From Ustulina deusta (Eukaryota; Ascomycota; Sordariomycetes; Xylariales; Xylariaceae): 64,000 nucleotides of DNA. Of the stretch, positions 26,230 through 37,799 are shown piece after piece. Within the stretch, counting starts at the first letter, position 1, and each line of letters starts with the position of its first letter. The stretch spans positions 372,001 through 436,000 of the forward strand of contig JAJNNX010000030.1 in the NCBI GenBank assembly GCA_023159155.1, given 5' to 3'. The position numbers and the translations under genes were made by a program. Under the pieces are notes generated by a model. The model worked only from the letters and a program-made list of their open reading frames with translations. It was not told where the DNA came from and did no database searches.

Positions 26230-26822
26230 CTGGATGTGCGCCCTTATGACACATGAGACGATAAGGATGGCATACACATACCACATGGTAGTTATCCTAC
26301 GATCGCAGCATATCGCCGCGAAAATGGCACCCGCCATCCACACACGCACACACATACACACACACACAGGCACAGGCACACACAAACCAAGTGACGGCGG
26401 ACGAGTCATTACCAACGTAGGCTGGGTGGCACACTTCGAATTCTGAGATACCAAACATCGTTAACACTGGACGCGGACCTTTGATTTTTCCCCCTTGGTT
26501 TTTTTGCTTCCTATTAGTTCAGTTTCCTACTGATTTCACATGCTTGTGTTTTTTCTTTTTTCTTCCCTTCATCTTCAGTACTGCATCTATCCAGCCTCCA
26601 CAGCTATTATGCTGTGGCACGCTGGGTGGCTTTACTGACGGGGCAAAGAGGGGAGCTCAGAGAATGCCGGCATAGCGAGAAGGGAAGGGGGCGGCAGCTG
26701 TCCGTTTTCGTACAGATATTTTTTTGGGTTTCCAACGCGGCGTTGCAAATGGAGGTTATGAGACCTCTGTCTTCAGACTAGCATTTGGTGGATTTTTATT
26801 TTTATTTTTATTATTTTTTAAA

Positions 26823-26841
26823 GGGGGGGGGGGGGGGGGGG
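26823..26841. repeat. Homopolymer of 19 G after an AT-only tract
   Basis: The bases 26796-26822 are almost entirely T and A, then 19 consecutive G, then GTGGGGAGGTGGTGG. It could form a G-quadruplex on the plus strand. Confidence 0.85.
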
Positions 26842-27500
26842 TGGGGAGGTGGTGGAAGGGGTTTCTACTCCTCGCACTTTGCAAGCTCTGTGAATTTGTA
26901 CGCGGACGCTTCATCGGACATTGGCGGGGAGAGTATCGGGTCAGGGCTGTCTGAACAAATTCAACCTGCGAATGCGAACACACACATGGTCGGATCTCTG
27001 CTCTTGCCCCTCGCATCTGTTGGCTCTCTGGTTGGGGGGTTTGTTTCTCTCTGTTTTCCTGTCTATGGCTTATCCGTTTGTTCTGGTCTCGTCGATTCTG
27101 TATTTCGAAAATGGGTTGGGCGATTTGTTTTTCATTGGCTTGTTATTCCCCTTCGTTCCGAGTTGCATGGCGTCTGCATGGCGGATGGACGGGGGTGAGA
27201 GAAAGGGGTCGCGGGGCGTGCAGTTGGAATTGTAATTCCTGGCGCCCAGTTTTAGCTGGGCCAAACGAGAGATGGGCGAGTAATCCGGACGTTCTCGATA
27301 GTTAGTAGTAGGCTCTCTCATACAGAGCGAGGATTATCAAGGTCTGTTGGGTTCACATGCACTTTGATAATCACTTTTTTTTTTCGCGTCTTTTTATTTT
27401 TTATTTTTTAATTTAATAAAAAAGGCATCCTCGAGTGGATGGAATACATACTTACATGCATACATACGTACCCACACGGAAATCAAACAGAGTGATGGAA

Positions 27501-27592
27501 ACAATGTGTGGCCAGATCATACATGCATGACGTGACCTTGGTTGTCACAATGTGTGGCCAGATCATACATGCATGACGTGACCTTGGTTGTC
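27501..27592. repeat. Perfect 46-bp tandem duplication
   Basis: The 46 bases 27501-27546 are repeated without a mismatch at 27547-27592. Each copy contains the palindromic word ATGCAT and a TGACGTGA-like word. The perfect identity suggests a recent duplication. Confidence 0.9.
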
Positions 27593-28982
27593 CATGTTGC
27601 GGTTGGCAACTCTACATCCATCGGCGGCATTGAAATCTGACTGGCTACGGAACCATCGCAAAGTGACTGTACCTCATTTTACCTATCTAAACTCATGGCC
27701 TATCAAACAGAATCCCGTTCGGGAGCATCCGTATTGCGGGAGTCACCGCGCTTAGTGATCCGACGGACGATACTCGATCTAGCGAAATGGCACGCTATTT
27801 AGATAGCATACATACAAACACGACCCCACGGTACATCTCCCATTTACTCGCCAAGAAAGGCGCGCGGGGTGGGAAATCTGTAGCGGACAAGCAAACGCAG
27901 CCTGATCACGTAGCTTGCCTCGTCATCAGCTCTACCTAGCGATACACCGCCAAGATCTGAACAGCGCATACGAGGGGTACGATTTGAAAGTCCATAGCGG
28001 GGCAGAGTAGCAGCGCATGTGTTCATGGTTTCTCTCTCGACATGATGTTGAGTAGGTACATACTATTAGTAGGTGGACAGCCAAGGATTTTCTTTTGTTT
28101 CCTATCCGGTCGGTTTACTCCCGCTTCGCTCTGTACAGCCTCTCTTTTTGTTTCCTGCAAGTTGCCCATTTGGACAGACGGCAGATCGGGGCGCTAGTGG
28201 GGGGGGAAAAAAAATTAGGATCGATGGAACGAGACAAAGCTGAATGCGTCGAACCAGAATTGAGCAATCCCCCCTGGCTACAATCCACACCCCCCATATA
28301 TATTGCTGCGGTAGTACAGCTGTACATGAGTAGGCGTCACAATTCGAATCCCTGCATCCTATCAAATAGATCGATTCTCGGAGATAAACATGCATGCAGG
28401 TGGGGGAGATATTTGACATGGAGGAAAATCGATCCCTTTAATAGCCGATTTCTGTGATCTCGGGCGCATAAATACCACTGACGGGCTGATCTTGGAATGG
28501 CCGTACTGATTGGCAGTTCCCACCTCTTGACGATGACACGGCCATATTTCGGGTAGGCACGTATCTAGCGCAGCGTAGAGAGAGAGGTACGGACGCATGT
28601 AGGGGGAGTCTTGAGGTAGTAGCCGCAAATCTAGCTTCTCACCGCATACAAGTAGTTTTCTCCGATCAACCAACCCTGCTTCGCATGCAGAGTCGCGGGG
28701 TAGGTTGTCCTGCGCGGAGAGAGAGAGGTGTGGTTGTGCGGCACGGGCAGCCAACTCAGCCCTCTCTGCATTATTAAGACAGCAGCAGCGTGGGATACCT
28801 ACTACTGGTAGTAGGACTTGCGGTGGCCCCTCGAGAAGCCAAAACCGGTTATTCAAGGCCCATCCTTACTACCTGCAGCAGGGAACGAGATGCACGACTA
28901 GGCTAACGGCGATGATGGGGAGCCAAGACTCGGCACAAGCATTGACGACGGCATAGGCGTGGTGGCCATTGGTGGTCGCTAG

Positions 28983-29602
28983 CTAACCTCCATGCAGCGT
29001 TGAGACAAATAGAATGTTGTCACCGTTCTGGACCTCATAGGCCTCCTCTCCCTCCAACTCCCAGTCGGCGTCGTTGATCAGGACCAGGATACCAGGTCGC
29101 CTGTATAGCCGCCAGGTCAGTCGGTTCAAGCTTTCACATGTCTGCTCCTCGATCGGTGAGCCGGTGAAGGGACTGTTGAACCACGCGCAGCAAGCATCAA
29201 ACCCCTGCCGCCGCCCAACTAGACGGCGACCTGTCCATCACGTAGTCTCCGAGGCCGGTGGGGCGGTGAAGGAGCACGGGGGGACAACTCACAGGTGATC
29301 GTCGAGGACGAACAACTCCTTGCGCGTATCCTTCATCGTGTTCTCACACAGGTACTCTATGAGATACGCGACGGTCACGGGCTTGTTGCTCTCGTCGATG
29401 GCGGGCACCGAGAGCGCATGCCGGCGCTGGTCTGCAAACAGCATCTCCAACCCGCCACTAACACGTTCCATTAGCGACGACAAGGCTGGGCGCATGAGGA
29501 GCGGGCAGGACCATACGTGAACTCGACAGTGATCGATAGCACGGGCGTATCGGCATTTTCGGAGGTGTCGTCAGTCACCGTGGTTTCCGCTGTTGTCGCC
29601 AT
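28983..29602 (-). CDS. URM1: Ubiquitin-related modifier 1 (Urm1)
   Basis: This is a ubiquitin-fold sulfur carrier that is thiocarboxylated at its C-terminal Gly-Gly. It serves both tRNA wobble-uridine 2-thiolation and protein urmylation in the cytosol. Three minus-strand exons (29602-29517, 29457-29293, 29100-28983) join in frame to 122 residues. A Thr-rich 20-residue leader precedes the fold. Landmarks are [14 protein letters not shown], the conserved [15 protein letters not shown] helix, [21 protein letters not shown] and the terminal FVSTLHGG, so the essential C-terminal GG is intact. Introns are 59 and 192 nt. Length is slightly above the usual about 100 because of the leader. It is divergent from the FLX1-like carrier gene, sharing a 478-bp promoter region. 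Confidence 0.95.
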
Positions 29603-30080
29603 CGCTGCGGTTATGCCCTTTTCTATACGACTTGAAATCAGGGAGAAAAGATGTATCTCGTTCTTGTCGTCAGGTTCGGGCTCAAAAATCTGATACCTAT
29701 GTTGGTATGATTAGGTACTTGGGTGGATCATGCCCTTGTTCAGATGAAGAGTTGCTGCGCCAATACAATAATTATGGCACTACCGGGTATAATTTCTTAT
29801 CATGTTTATGTGCATCGCCGTGCAACCTTGGAAGCTTCCAAGTTGAACCCGGCATCTCGTTATAGGGGTAGCCAACCTATGGAGGTAGGTTAGGTACCTA
29901 CTTAAGGTACCTTAGGTAGGTCGTACCTAGACAGGTCCCTAGCTTCAATAAGTTACCTTATATTAGCTTACCTTAGCGCAGCTGCTTGTGTTGTTACCTA
30001 TCCGAGCCCCTCGAAGTCTACCTGTCGACAGACGCTTTATAATGTAATACCTAATCATTTTGTGTTCAGAACCCGTCTCT
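29603..30080. promoter_or_regulatory. Divergent promoter region URM1 / FLX1-like
   Basis: It holds a dense cluster of TAGGTA/TACCTA words between 29880 and 29930 (AGGTAGGTTAGGTACC and similar), roughly midway between the two start codons. Otherwise there is nothing recognisable. Confidence 0.5.
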
Positions 30081-31118
30081 ATGACACGCCACGATGCGGG
30101 CCTCTCTCCCGCCTTCGTTGAGACCATTGCCGGCCTAACCGCCGGCTCTGTCGCCACGCTTGTAGTCCATCCCTTGGACATCGTGAAAACTCGTATGCAA
30201 AGTCTGTCGACCGTGCTCGCTCAAACTCTCCCATGATTGTTATCGTTCGCTGACGTTTCATTAGTCCACCGCAGCAATGCCTTCGCATCTCAGACCTTGA
30301 CAACTATCTCGGTGCTTCGCAGGTTGACGAGGACGCCACATCCAGTCGCCGCTCTCTATCGCGGGCTGACGCCAAACCTGCTAGGGAACGCCTCTAGTTG
30401 GGCGTCGTTCTTCTTCTTCAAGGCCCGGGCCGAAGGCGCCATCGTGGCTATCAAGGGTCGATCGCGTGGTGGCGATGTGGCCGCCCTTACGCCCCAGGAT
30501 TACTTCGTCGCGTCCGGCGTGGCGGGCGTGTTCACCCAAGTCCTCACTAATCCCATCTGGGTTCTGAAGACCCGGATGCTGTCTTCCGATCGTGGCGCGG
30601 CTGGCGCATATCCGAGCATGTGGGCGGGTGCCGCGCAGCTCCTGCGGAGTGAGGGCTGGAGGGGGTTCTACCGTGGCCTGGGAATTAGCCTCTTCGGCGT
30701 CTCCCACGGAGCCGTCCAGTTTGCCGTCTACGATCCTCTGAAACAGATGTACATGACGAGGCGGCAGAAGCTTGCGGGAGGGACAAGTCGCTCGGACAAT
30801 CGCGGAAAGCAGCGGATGACCAACGAGGCCACGCTGGTTATTTCCAGCGTGTCGAAGCTGGTGGCTGGCGCAGTCACGTACCCTTATCAAGTCATCCGAA
30901 GCCGGCTTCAGAACTACGATGCTGAGGAACGATTTGGGCGGGGTATCCGAGGTGTCGTGAGGAGGACGTGGAGCGAGGAAGGATGGCGGGGCTTTTACCG
31001 TGGCATTGTCCCCGGTGTAGTGAGAGTCCTGCCCGCAACATGGGTCACGTTTCTCGTGTATGAGAACACCAAATTTTACCTTCCAAAATGGACGAGCGAT
31101 CCGAGCATAGATGAATAG
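30081..31118 (+). CDS. FLX1: Mitochondrial carrier, FAD/folate type (Flx1-like)
   Basis: This is an inner-membrane solute carrier of the SLC25 family, closest in motif pattern to the folate/FAD branch. Two exons (30081-30201, 30265-31118) give 324 residues. Three repeats each carry a carrier signature: HPLDIVKTRMQ (30-40), NPIWVLKTRM and YPYQVIRSRLQ. The Trp in PIWVLKTR and the RGLTPNLLGN motif are characteristic of the FAD/folate/NAD branch. Six membrane segments are expected. The intron donor is the less common GTCTGT (63-nt intron); it restores KTRMQIHRSNA, as conserved in relatives. Substrate is inferred from family, not proven; pyrimidine or folate carriers are the alternatives. Confidence 0.88.
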
Positions 31119-34100
31119 AATTTCTTTCTACCCTGTATTCTGTGTAAAGTAGCCATGGAAATGTATTATATCCGGGTTTCTTGAGTTCGCTGTTTTCAAT
31201 TCTATGATGGTAAGAGGATTCCCATTGACATAGCTCGGCTCTCTGGCGTGTTGGCTAGCCTTTGTTTATTCTGTTCTCCCTTGGCTGAGCCAACCCTGAT
31301 CTCCGTCTCCTTCTTCATCCCCGCCGGCACAACAACCCTTTCACCATTGCCATGCCGTAGACACCAAGTTTAGAAGCGCCAATGCTAACATAAATACCCC
31401 CAGTTTGTAGAGACTTCGCTGTTTTAAATATATCACTCGAATTCAATATGTCGCTGGCCGAAATGTCCACCATAACTGCTGGAAACAGCAAATTCGCCGT
31501 TACGATTGTACCAGAGGAAGTAAACAGTGTAGACTCTCTCCTGTAACCGAATTGAGCAAGGCATTCGAATTTGAGAGCGCTAGGCTCCGGCGAAGGTGCC
31601 CCTAGTCAATCATGGGTGAAGCTATGATTGACATCAAGTTAGAAGAGATGACAGTCGCTATAAGATGGTGTAGACCATCAGTCGATTCTCTGATACTAAC
31701 TGAGGAAGTCTAACAATTTGTGTCAAATTAGTATATGAGTTGCTGTATGTTTTAAACAGTCATCACATGCCTCTATTTGCCTTCTGTCGCGCTATTTCCA
31801 TATTTTTCGTATCACGCGAAAGCATGGTGTCGAACAAGGTGTTAGCCTTGATTTCAACTTATGGTCTTCGTTTACTCATCGCGCCTCGTTGCTCTGATTT
31901 TGATCCATTCCCATCAAGAAATATCGCCAAGCGCGCATTAGGCTTCCACGTCCTCTGCGTAATCTTCAAGCGTGGTCCTCCTGTCGCCTTGTAGCCAGGT
32001 CGCTGGGACTGGCGTATCGAGATGATTCGCACTCGACGTGAAATTGACTGCCCTGCTTGTAGACGTGTGCAATTCCATATTATATACGTAAATACGTAAA
32101 TAAATATTATATAGGTACTCATAAGGCCCCGGGTGCTACTTATAGTTATACCTTTGGTGTTAGGGTGAAACTACCTAAGCGACAACATTGTGCGTGTAAC
32201 CCTAACCGCTTCGTGTAATGTATCGCTGTAGTTTCTGATATTTTTCAACCTTTCAGTCGTTTATGAGTATTAATACAACTATAGCAACTTTTTGTCGAGG
32301 GAGTATACGCATCTTGAACGGGTTTACGAGAGCCTCATCATGCCCACCCGTCACACGTTGCAATATATCAACCTCGCGAGTCGACAGTAGTTTAAACCGA
32401 CTTGCAGAACCCTTGTGCCCTATGGCATGTTCCATGGGATAACGAATATCTACATATGGAGTAAAGTTAGTTTATGAACCCCAGTGCTCTAAGCAGCCTT
32501 GCCTGTTCATCCACGCGCTCCTCTACCACTACATTAGGCTCGACATATAATACTAGTACACTCTAGCCGGAATAAATACTCAGCAAGAGGGTACTTATAC
32601 AGCAAATTCTGTATCAATGAGCGGTGTAGCCCGTCTCCATCGGCTACAGGCGATCCGGAGCTACATCTAAAGCTCCTCGTTGTCGGCCATCACACCCATA
32701 TAGGCGCCGAGCCAACCCGCAACGTCCAGGGCCTATATCCGCCCAGCTACGGTGTCGATCCGGGTACCGTTGCCATCCACACGAGCTCCGACGGTGGCAC
32801 CACGAGTGGCACTGCTCGATGCCAGGAGCAAAGCCGAGGCTCACGTCACATCCCAGCACCAGAACCGACGGAAACCAGAGCATTAAAGGCACAGGTCAGG
32901 CACGAAGATAAGCAGATCCTGGAAGTCCCGGCATAAAAGGAAACAGGATGCTTGCAACGACAAGTAATGTTCCCTTCCCGCGGTCCGCTCCGTGTATACC
33001 GACCCCGAAGAATGGCGGAAGCGGGCTGCAATGCCCCTATTTCTCATATTAACAATGTGCGCATTGAATGCTTTCTCCCAGACAATTGATATTTCTCTCG
33101 CGTACTCGTCACAAAAAATTATGACAGCTGCATAAGAGGGCCTGGTTGATACATCCCGTTCAATATATGGTTCTTATTCGATTCGTAAATCTGACGAGAC
33201 TTGTCCATGTTGATGTACAAGCAGGTTCTAGGTTTGACCGTACTCTGACATCTAATCAGGCTTAGCGTTACCGCCGCTTTTGCCCGGCATTTATGTATAC
33301 CTAATTTATGCCAAGGGAAAACCGCCTTTAACCTCACAGATAACTACCTAAGCTTACAACAGTGGCCATAATCTCATAGTAGTGATTGCGTTAATTACTC
33401 TTGGATGGATGCAGTTTGGTCTCCTCCTCGGTGGTCAAGAGAAATACGGTATATTATTATTACCTTACGGTAGGGTAGGTGTAGTTGTGCCCTACCCGCA
33501 CCCTATCCAAGCATAGGCAGGTATATTTTTGGATAACGCGCTCCACTATAACTTTCCAGTTCATAGAGGTAGCAAACACGCCAAAAGTTTATATATATAT
33601 ATACCTCCTAAGAAATACTGACCTTTTGAGAATAACAATTATTTTTTGCATGTATGATATTGAATTCGGGACATACATAATCAACATTTTCCTCATACGC
33701 TCCTAGCCGGTCGAAAGATAAGCTCCGCTTTAGCTTCCAGCCAACAAGCCCTCATTAGCATGACAAAAAGCTTCCCCAGCCTAACAAGTTTGCATGAACA
33801 CCGCAATGCACATATAAATGGCTGCATTACAATCGGTAGCCCCTGATCTACTCTCTCGTGTCAATTAAAAAGGTACGTTAACATACACCCGCACTCTTGA
33901 ACCCCATACACCGCAGAAAAAAAGACAAAAATGAGCTGCCTCTAATCGTTTTTAGTCTTCTGCTGTTATTAACAGTACCCTCGGCCCACGGGCTTTGGTT
34001 GTTTTCAGATAAAAGTCGTATAAAGCGTTCGTTATTGGACCACTATACCAGATCACTAGTCCTAGATACTAGACGCTGGCACTGATCTGGACTATAAACC

Positions 34101-35322
34101 TTCAGAATGCGTACAGAAGAGGGAGGAGTATACGTAGGTGTGGGGTGATTCCCTGCCGTTCTTTCCTGGATGTCGTGTTCTGTTGGCGGCGTGGAAAAGG
34201 AAGGGGTCTCGGGACTGAGTTGGTGCTTTCCCCACAACAGGCCTACCTGACGCAGTCTCGGTTTTTGGATGCTATTCGGTTCTCGAGGTGAGCTTGGAAA
34301 TAGCCAAGTTAACGAACGACTCTGAGGCTCAGAGGCGTAGACCGAATATATATTGGTAGCTAATACGTAGATATATATGCTATGGGTTACGACCCCTTCT
34401 TCTTTTTGCTTTTCAGTCTTTTTATTTTATTTTAGGCAATAGCTTTGAATTAACCATGTTGTCTCTAGACTGGGATATATATTATATCGATAAATAACTC
34501 ATGGACTGGACCTGAGACTTTAGGTGTAGCTAGAGTCGAGGTGGCAAGCCGTGTCACGGGATTATAGCAATCCCACTCTCCTTTGTTCCTCCGTGAAGCC
34601 TACCGAGCAAGGACTTCCGTTCGGACATTAGGGACGGCGTGTAATGAGACCCGATTAACCCGGTCCAAGATAGGTATATGTAGGTAAATAATACTTATAT
34701 GGTCTACCAAGCTTTATCTTTTGCTCAACAATGATATATTCGGAAACTAAAAGAGATAGTATGTCAATGGTGCTAATCATTTGCTTGTATTTTCGCAACA
34801 ATAAGCAGTCCTTACTCCAGACTATCGAAGCCGCACCCCATTACCTAATTATGATGGAAAAAGCCTGTCTTTAAGCCAGCAAATAATAAATTTACCTAGT
34901 ACTGGTCCTAGGAACAAACGCGTACGTACCGGTAGCAACTTAAGGCATTTGACGGAGAACGTGGGGCGTTGCGTAAGTAGGTACTTATGCACTAGGTAGG
35001 TACCGGTACTGCCCCACTGGGCGGCAGGGTCGGGTCCCATGGCAAGCTCCCGCCCACTTAGATAATCGACCCGATAATCAGAAGCTAAGTTTCCCTTCAT
35101 CCAACCGACCTATGTATAACTCGCCCACCGACCCTCGACAACGACCGCGTTTCCAGGTCATAGACCTCATATAGAACCAACCAATATTCTTACCAATCTC
35201 GAGAGTGCAAGTGTCCCACCAACTACACGTCGCAAACCCCTACCTGCCATCCATCTATCCATCCATCCATCCATCCATCCATCCCTAGCTCTCCAGCCAA
35301 CACTCCTCAAACCCACACAAAC
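31119..35322. other. AT-rich gene-poor region
   Basis: About 4.2 kb without a coherent gene. AT-rich from about 31.4 kb, with a short GC-rich island at 32640-32900. In the island one minus-strand frame reads protein-like (for example ALDVAGWLGAYMGVMADNEE) but with in-frame TAG and TGA stops. A TA microsatellite lies at about 33587-33602, and a CATC tetranucleotide repeat (35247-35285) precedes the next gene. Probably decayed sequence plus a promoter. Confidence 0.45.
35247..35285. repeat. CATC tetranucleotide microsatellite in a 5' leader
   Basis: Nine or so ATCC/CATC units lie 38-76 bp before the start codon of the 179-residue gene, probably in its transcript leader. Confidence 0.8.
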
Positions 35323-36000
35323 ATGGCCGATCGCGCGCCACCCCCGAATCTACGCCCTGGCGCAACCCGCATAACCCGCGCGGTGACGAGCGCGACGGGC
35401 GTCCGCCGCAACTTATTCCAGAGCCAGCTGACGCGACGTCCTACGCCGACCGAGACCGCAAGACCGGGAGGAGGAGGCGGCGGCGGTGGCGGCGGGGTCA
35501 ACAATACATCCATGACTACTTCTTCGTCGGCCGAGACCTTGCGCCTTGACGTCGACGTCTTGTCCGAATCCTCCGAGATCGTGATCCGTGACCAGAACGG
35601 CGAGTTCGAGATCGAGGACCCGCCTACGCCGCCGCTTGACGATCCGGACGACGAGGTCGCCCTCGACGATGCCCAGGAGAATGAACGTACGCATTGCCCC
35701 CCAACGCCCACCCCTTTTTATCTGTGTTGGAGAAAAATCATGTGCTTATGATGACGTCTATGCGTACAGGGGAAAGACAGAAATTGGCAGAAGCTGTTCG
35801 GCACCACCAGATCAACCACACGCGTATGCCAGTGCAACCTGAAGGTAAATGAGGGTAGGCTGGTGCTAAGTAAATGTCTGATGCTGACAATGAAAGTAGA
35901 AGTACTCGACGTACTCAAGGCCAGCATGAGGGCAAAAGTAGCCGCATTGGCTGAAGACAATTGGATGTACGAAGCCGAAGAACCACCACGTGTGCATTGA
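35323..36000 (+). CDS. Unrecognised 179-residue acidic protein
   Basis: Three exons (35323-35686, 35770-35844, 35900-36000) with clean GT...AG introns of 83 and 55 nt join in frame to 179 residues. I do not recognise a domain. Visible features: a basic N-terminal part (ATRITRAVTSATGVRRNLFQ), a ten-Gly run coded by GGN repeats at about residues 50-60, and an acidic middle (EFEIEDPPTPPLDDPDDEVALDDAQ). A C-terminal amphipathic helix (VLDVLKASMRAKVAALAEDN) ends in WMYEAEEPPRVH. The WMYE tail and NLFQSQLTRR segment look like conserved short motifs of a small nuclear or complex-associated protein, but that is a guess. It is convergent with GET4, 77 bp apart. Confidence 0.72.
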
Positions 36001-36077
36001 ACATGGTCAGAAGGGATACTGTCCATCATATTCTCTATGCTGGCTGTCTATGCTATGGTTGTCCCTGCGCAACTTGA

Positions 36078-37183
36078 TTAATCTAAACCCTCCGCCATTG
36101 GCATCGAGGTCGATGTTGGAGCCTTGACGGCGGGCTTCTTCGCGCTCCCGCCTGCAGGAGCTCCGCCGCCAAAGAAACCACTCATCATATCCATCAACGG
36201 ATTGCTCTGCCGAGGCTTGGTGATACCAAAGTATATCTCGGAAATTATCTCCAGCGCCTCATTCCACATCTCGAGGTCTTTCAGATGGCCGGCGTACTTT
36301 GCCGTTAGCTGCTTGTAGAGTTCTGGGTTGCCTCTCTGAACGGCAAGTAGTAGCAGGCCAAGGAAGTTGAGAAGCGGTATACTTGGGAACACACGCAAAT
36401 CGGCACTATTGCTGCTCACGTCTTGGGTACCAAGCTGGGATTGTTTGTCGTCGCTAAGTGCACTGGTGAAGACTCGGTAGGATGTATTGGCAGCCCGGAC
36501 GTTCGCCGTTATCAGGTAGGGCAACACCGCTCGACCGGCGTACTGGGCAGCCGTGTGTGCTTCGTCTTCCTTGAACCACTCGTATTCCATGCGGGCTAGC
36601 ACCTCGGCAGAATCCTTGGTGCCCAACAGTAGATGTTTCTCGGCATCGTAAGCCTCATGCTCTTCTGCGTATAGAGAGCCAGCGACATGGTGGAGTTCAG
36701 GGTCGCCAGCGGGGTATTCACCGAATCTCGAGGACCATCTGTGGGCAGCCTTTTGTGTTAGCACATTCCCGTAGCTCTTCCTAGCTAGAGTACGGTCCAG
36801 TGACCAAATAGAACGAATCAGTGAACCTACGATATTATCTCTCCAATGTACTTCTTGCGCGTGGGCTCCTCGCTGTCGAACAAACGCAAGCACGTAAGCA
36901 GTTTGCCCTTGGTAGCGGGGTCGGGTTTGAGCTCGGCCTGCTTGTAGGTGTCGACGAGAAGAGCGCAGAGGTCACCGCCGCTGCCACCCTGTCCGGCCTT
37001 CAGCAGTGACAGAGCGACATTGTACAGGATGTCGACGGCGGCAGTCCAGTTGGCGGCCTTGACGTATCGTGCGGCGACAACGCGGGTCTGCTGCTGGGCT
37101 TCGTAGAACTGCCCCTCGCTGATTCGCTGCTGTAATCGTGCAATGATCTTCTCGATCTTGTCGCCGCCTCTGGCGCCGCTCAT
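36078..37183 (-). CDS. GET4: Get4, tail-anchored protein targeting (GET pathway)
   Basis: Get4 with Get5 and Sgt2 delivers tail-anchored membrane proteins to the Get3 ATPase in the cytosol. Two exons on the minus strand (37183-36831, 36738-36078) give 337 residues, the usual size. It is an all-helical solenoid: KIEKIIARLQQRISEGQFYEAQQ near the N-terminus, then YVKAANWTAAVDILYNVAL, SSRFGEYPAGDPELHH and LLNFLGLLLLAVQRGN. It ends in a conserved YFGITKPRQSNPLMDMMSGF segment followed by a Gly/Ala/Lys-rich tail. I chose the MSGARGGDK start; an in-frame ATG 14 codons upstream would add an unlikely Ser/Thr-rich stretch. The 92-nt intron has GTAGGT donor and CACAG acceptor. Confidence 0.93.
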
Positions 37184-37703
37184 GCTGGGCTGGCTGGTTG
37201 TGGTGTACTGATGGCTAGTGTGCAAGACACGATGTTTGCAATTTTTTTGTCTGGTTGAGGTCTTTGGTAAAATCCCTAGGTAAAATAGAAAAGTATGCGC
37301 ACACCGCCTGTGTTCGTGTCGATTATGGGTGCATTGAGCTGGTAATTAAGTGTTATTCATAGTGGAACCTGGAACCTGAGAAAGCGCTGGTCATCCGATC
37401 GTTGGCGATGGAGAGAGAGGCTGGTGGGGTTACGTAGCTCAAAGTCCGGTCGCACAATATACACTGTTTAGCTAACACCGAATTCTACCGTGGTACCTAG
37501 GTACCTAGCAGTGAAACAAACCCCGCTCTCCCCCAGATTAGGCTTAGTTTTGTCTTTGTCTCCACTGTCCCGTTCTGCTTCGTCAAGCCGGAGAGGGGTT
37601 TTATGACGTAATAATAACATTCCAACTTCTAATATATGAACCAGACTAATGCATACTCCTCTCATCAAATGGCATGGATGGATTCGCACACGATCCATAT
37701 ACA
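37184..37703. other. Intergenic region GET4 promoter to tRNA-Gly
   Basis: Promoter side of GET4. A palindromic GGTACCTAGGTACCTAGC word lies near 37492. No gene is visible. Confidence 0.5.
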
Positions 37704-37790
37704 GCTGTGGTGGTGTAAGGGTAACATCTAAGCTTCCCATGTCTTAATCGTAGCCTGCTTAGGCACCGAGTTCGAGTCTCGGCCACAGCA
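37704..37790 (+). tRNA. tRNA-Gly (anticodon CCC) with a 16-nt intron
   Basis: The acceptor stem GCTGTGG (37704-37710) pairs exactly with CCACAGC (37783-37789), followed by discriminator A. D arm GTGT/ACAT. Anticodon stem TAAGC/GCTTA encloses TTCCCA, then a 16-nt insertion, then T, so the intron sits in the canonical place one base after anticodon CCC. T arm CCGAG TTCGAGT CTCGG is intact. The mature tRNA would be 71 nt, right for Gly. A run of six T follows. Confidence 0.9.
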
Positions 37791-37793
37791 CAC

Positions 37794-37799
37794 TTTTTT
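37794..37799 (+). terminator. RNA polymerase III terminator of tRNA-Gly
   Basis: Six consecutive T begin four bases after the tRNA discriminator base. Confidence 0.85.

Larger units (their letters stand above)
26230..28982. other. Gene-free region between the C2H2 factor and URM1
   Basis: It holds the probable 3' UTR of the zinc-finger gene and many simple sequences: a CA microsatellite (about 26337-26385), a T/A-rich tract running directly into a run of 19 G (26823-26841), T-runs near 27374-27420 and a perfect 46-bp tandem duplication (27501-27592). No protein gene is supportable. Confidence 0.5.

Noticed and set aside
32159..32212. GTTAGGGT followed by AACCCTAACC, resembling a telomere repeat or telomerase RNA template
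   Set aside because: Only about 1.5 telomeric units, no other telomerase RNA features recognisable by eye, and the two words can be explained as a small chance inverted repeat in AT-rich DNA.
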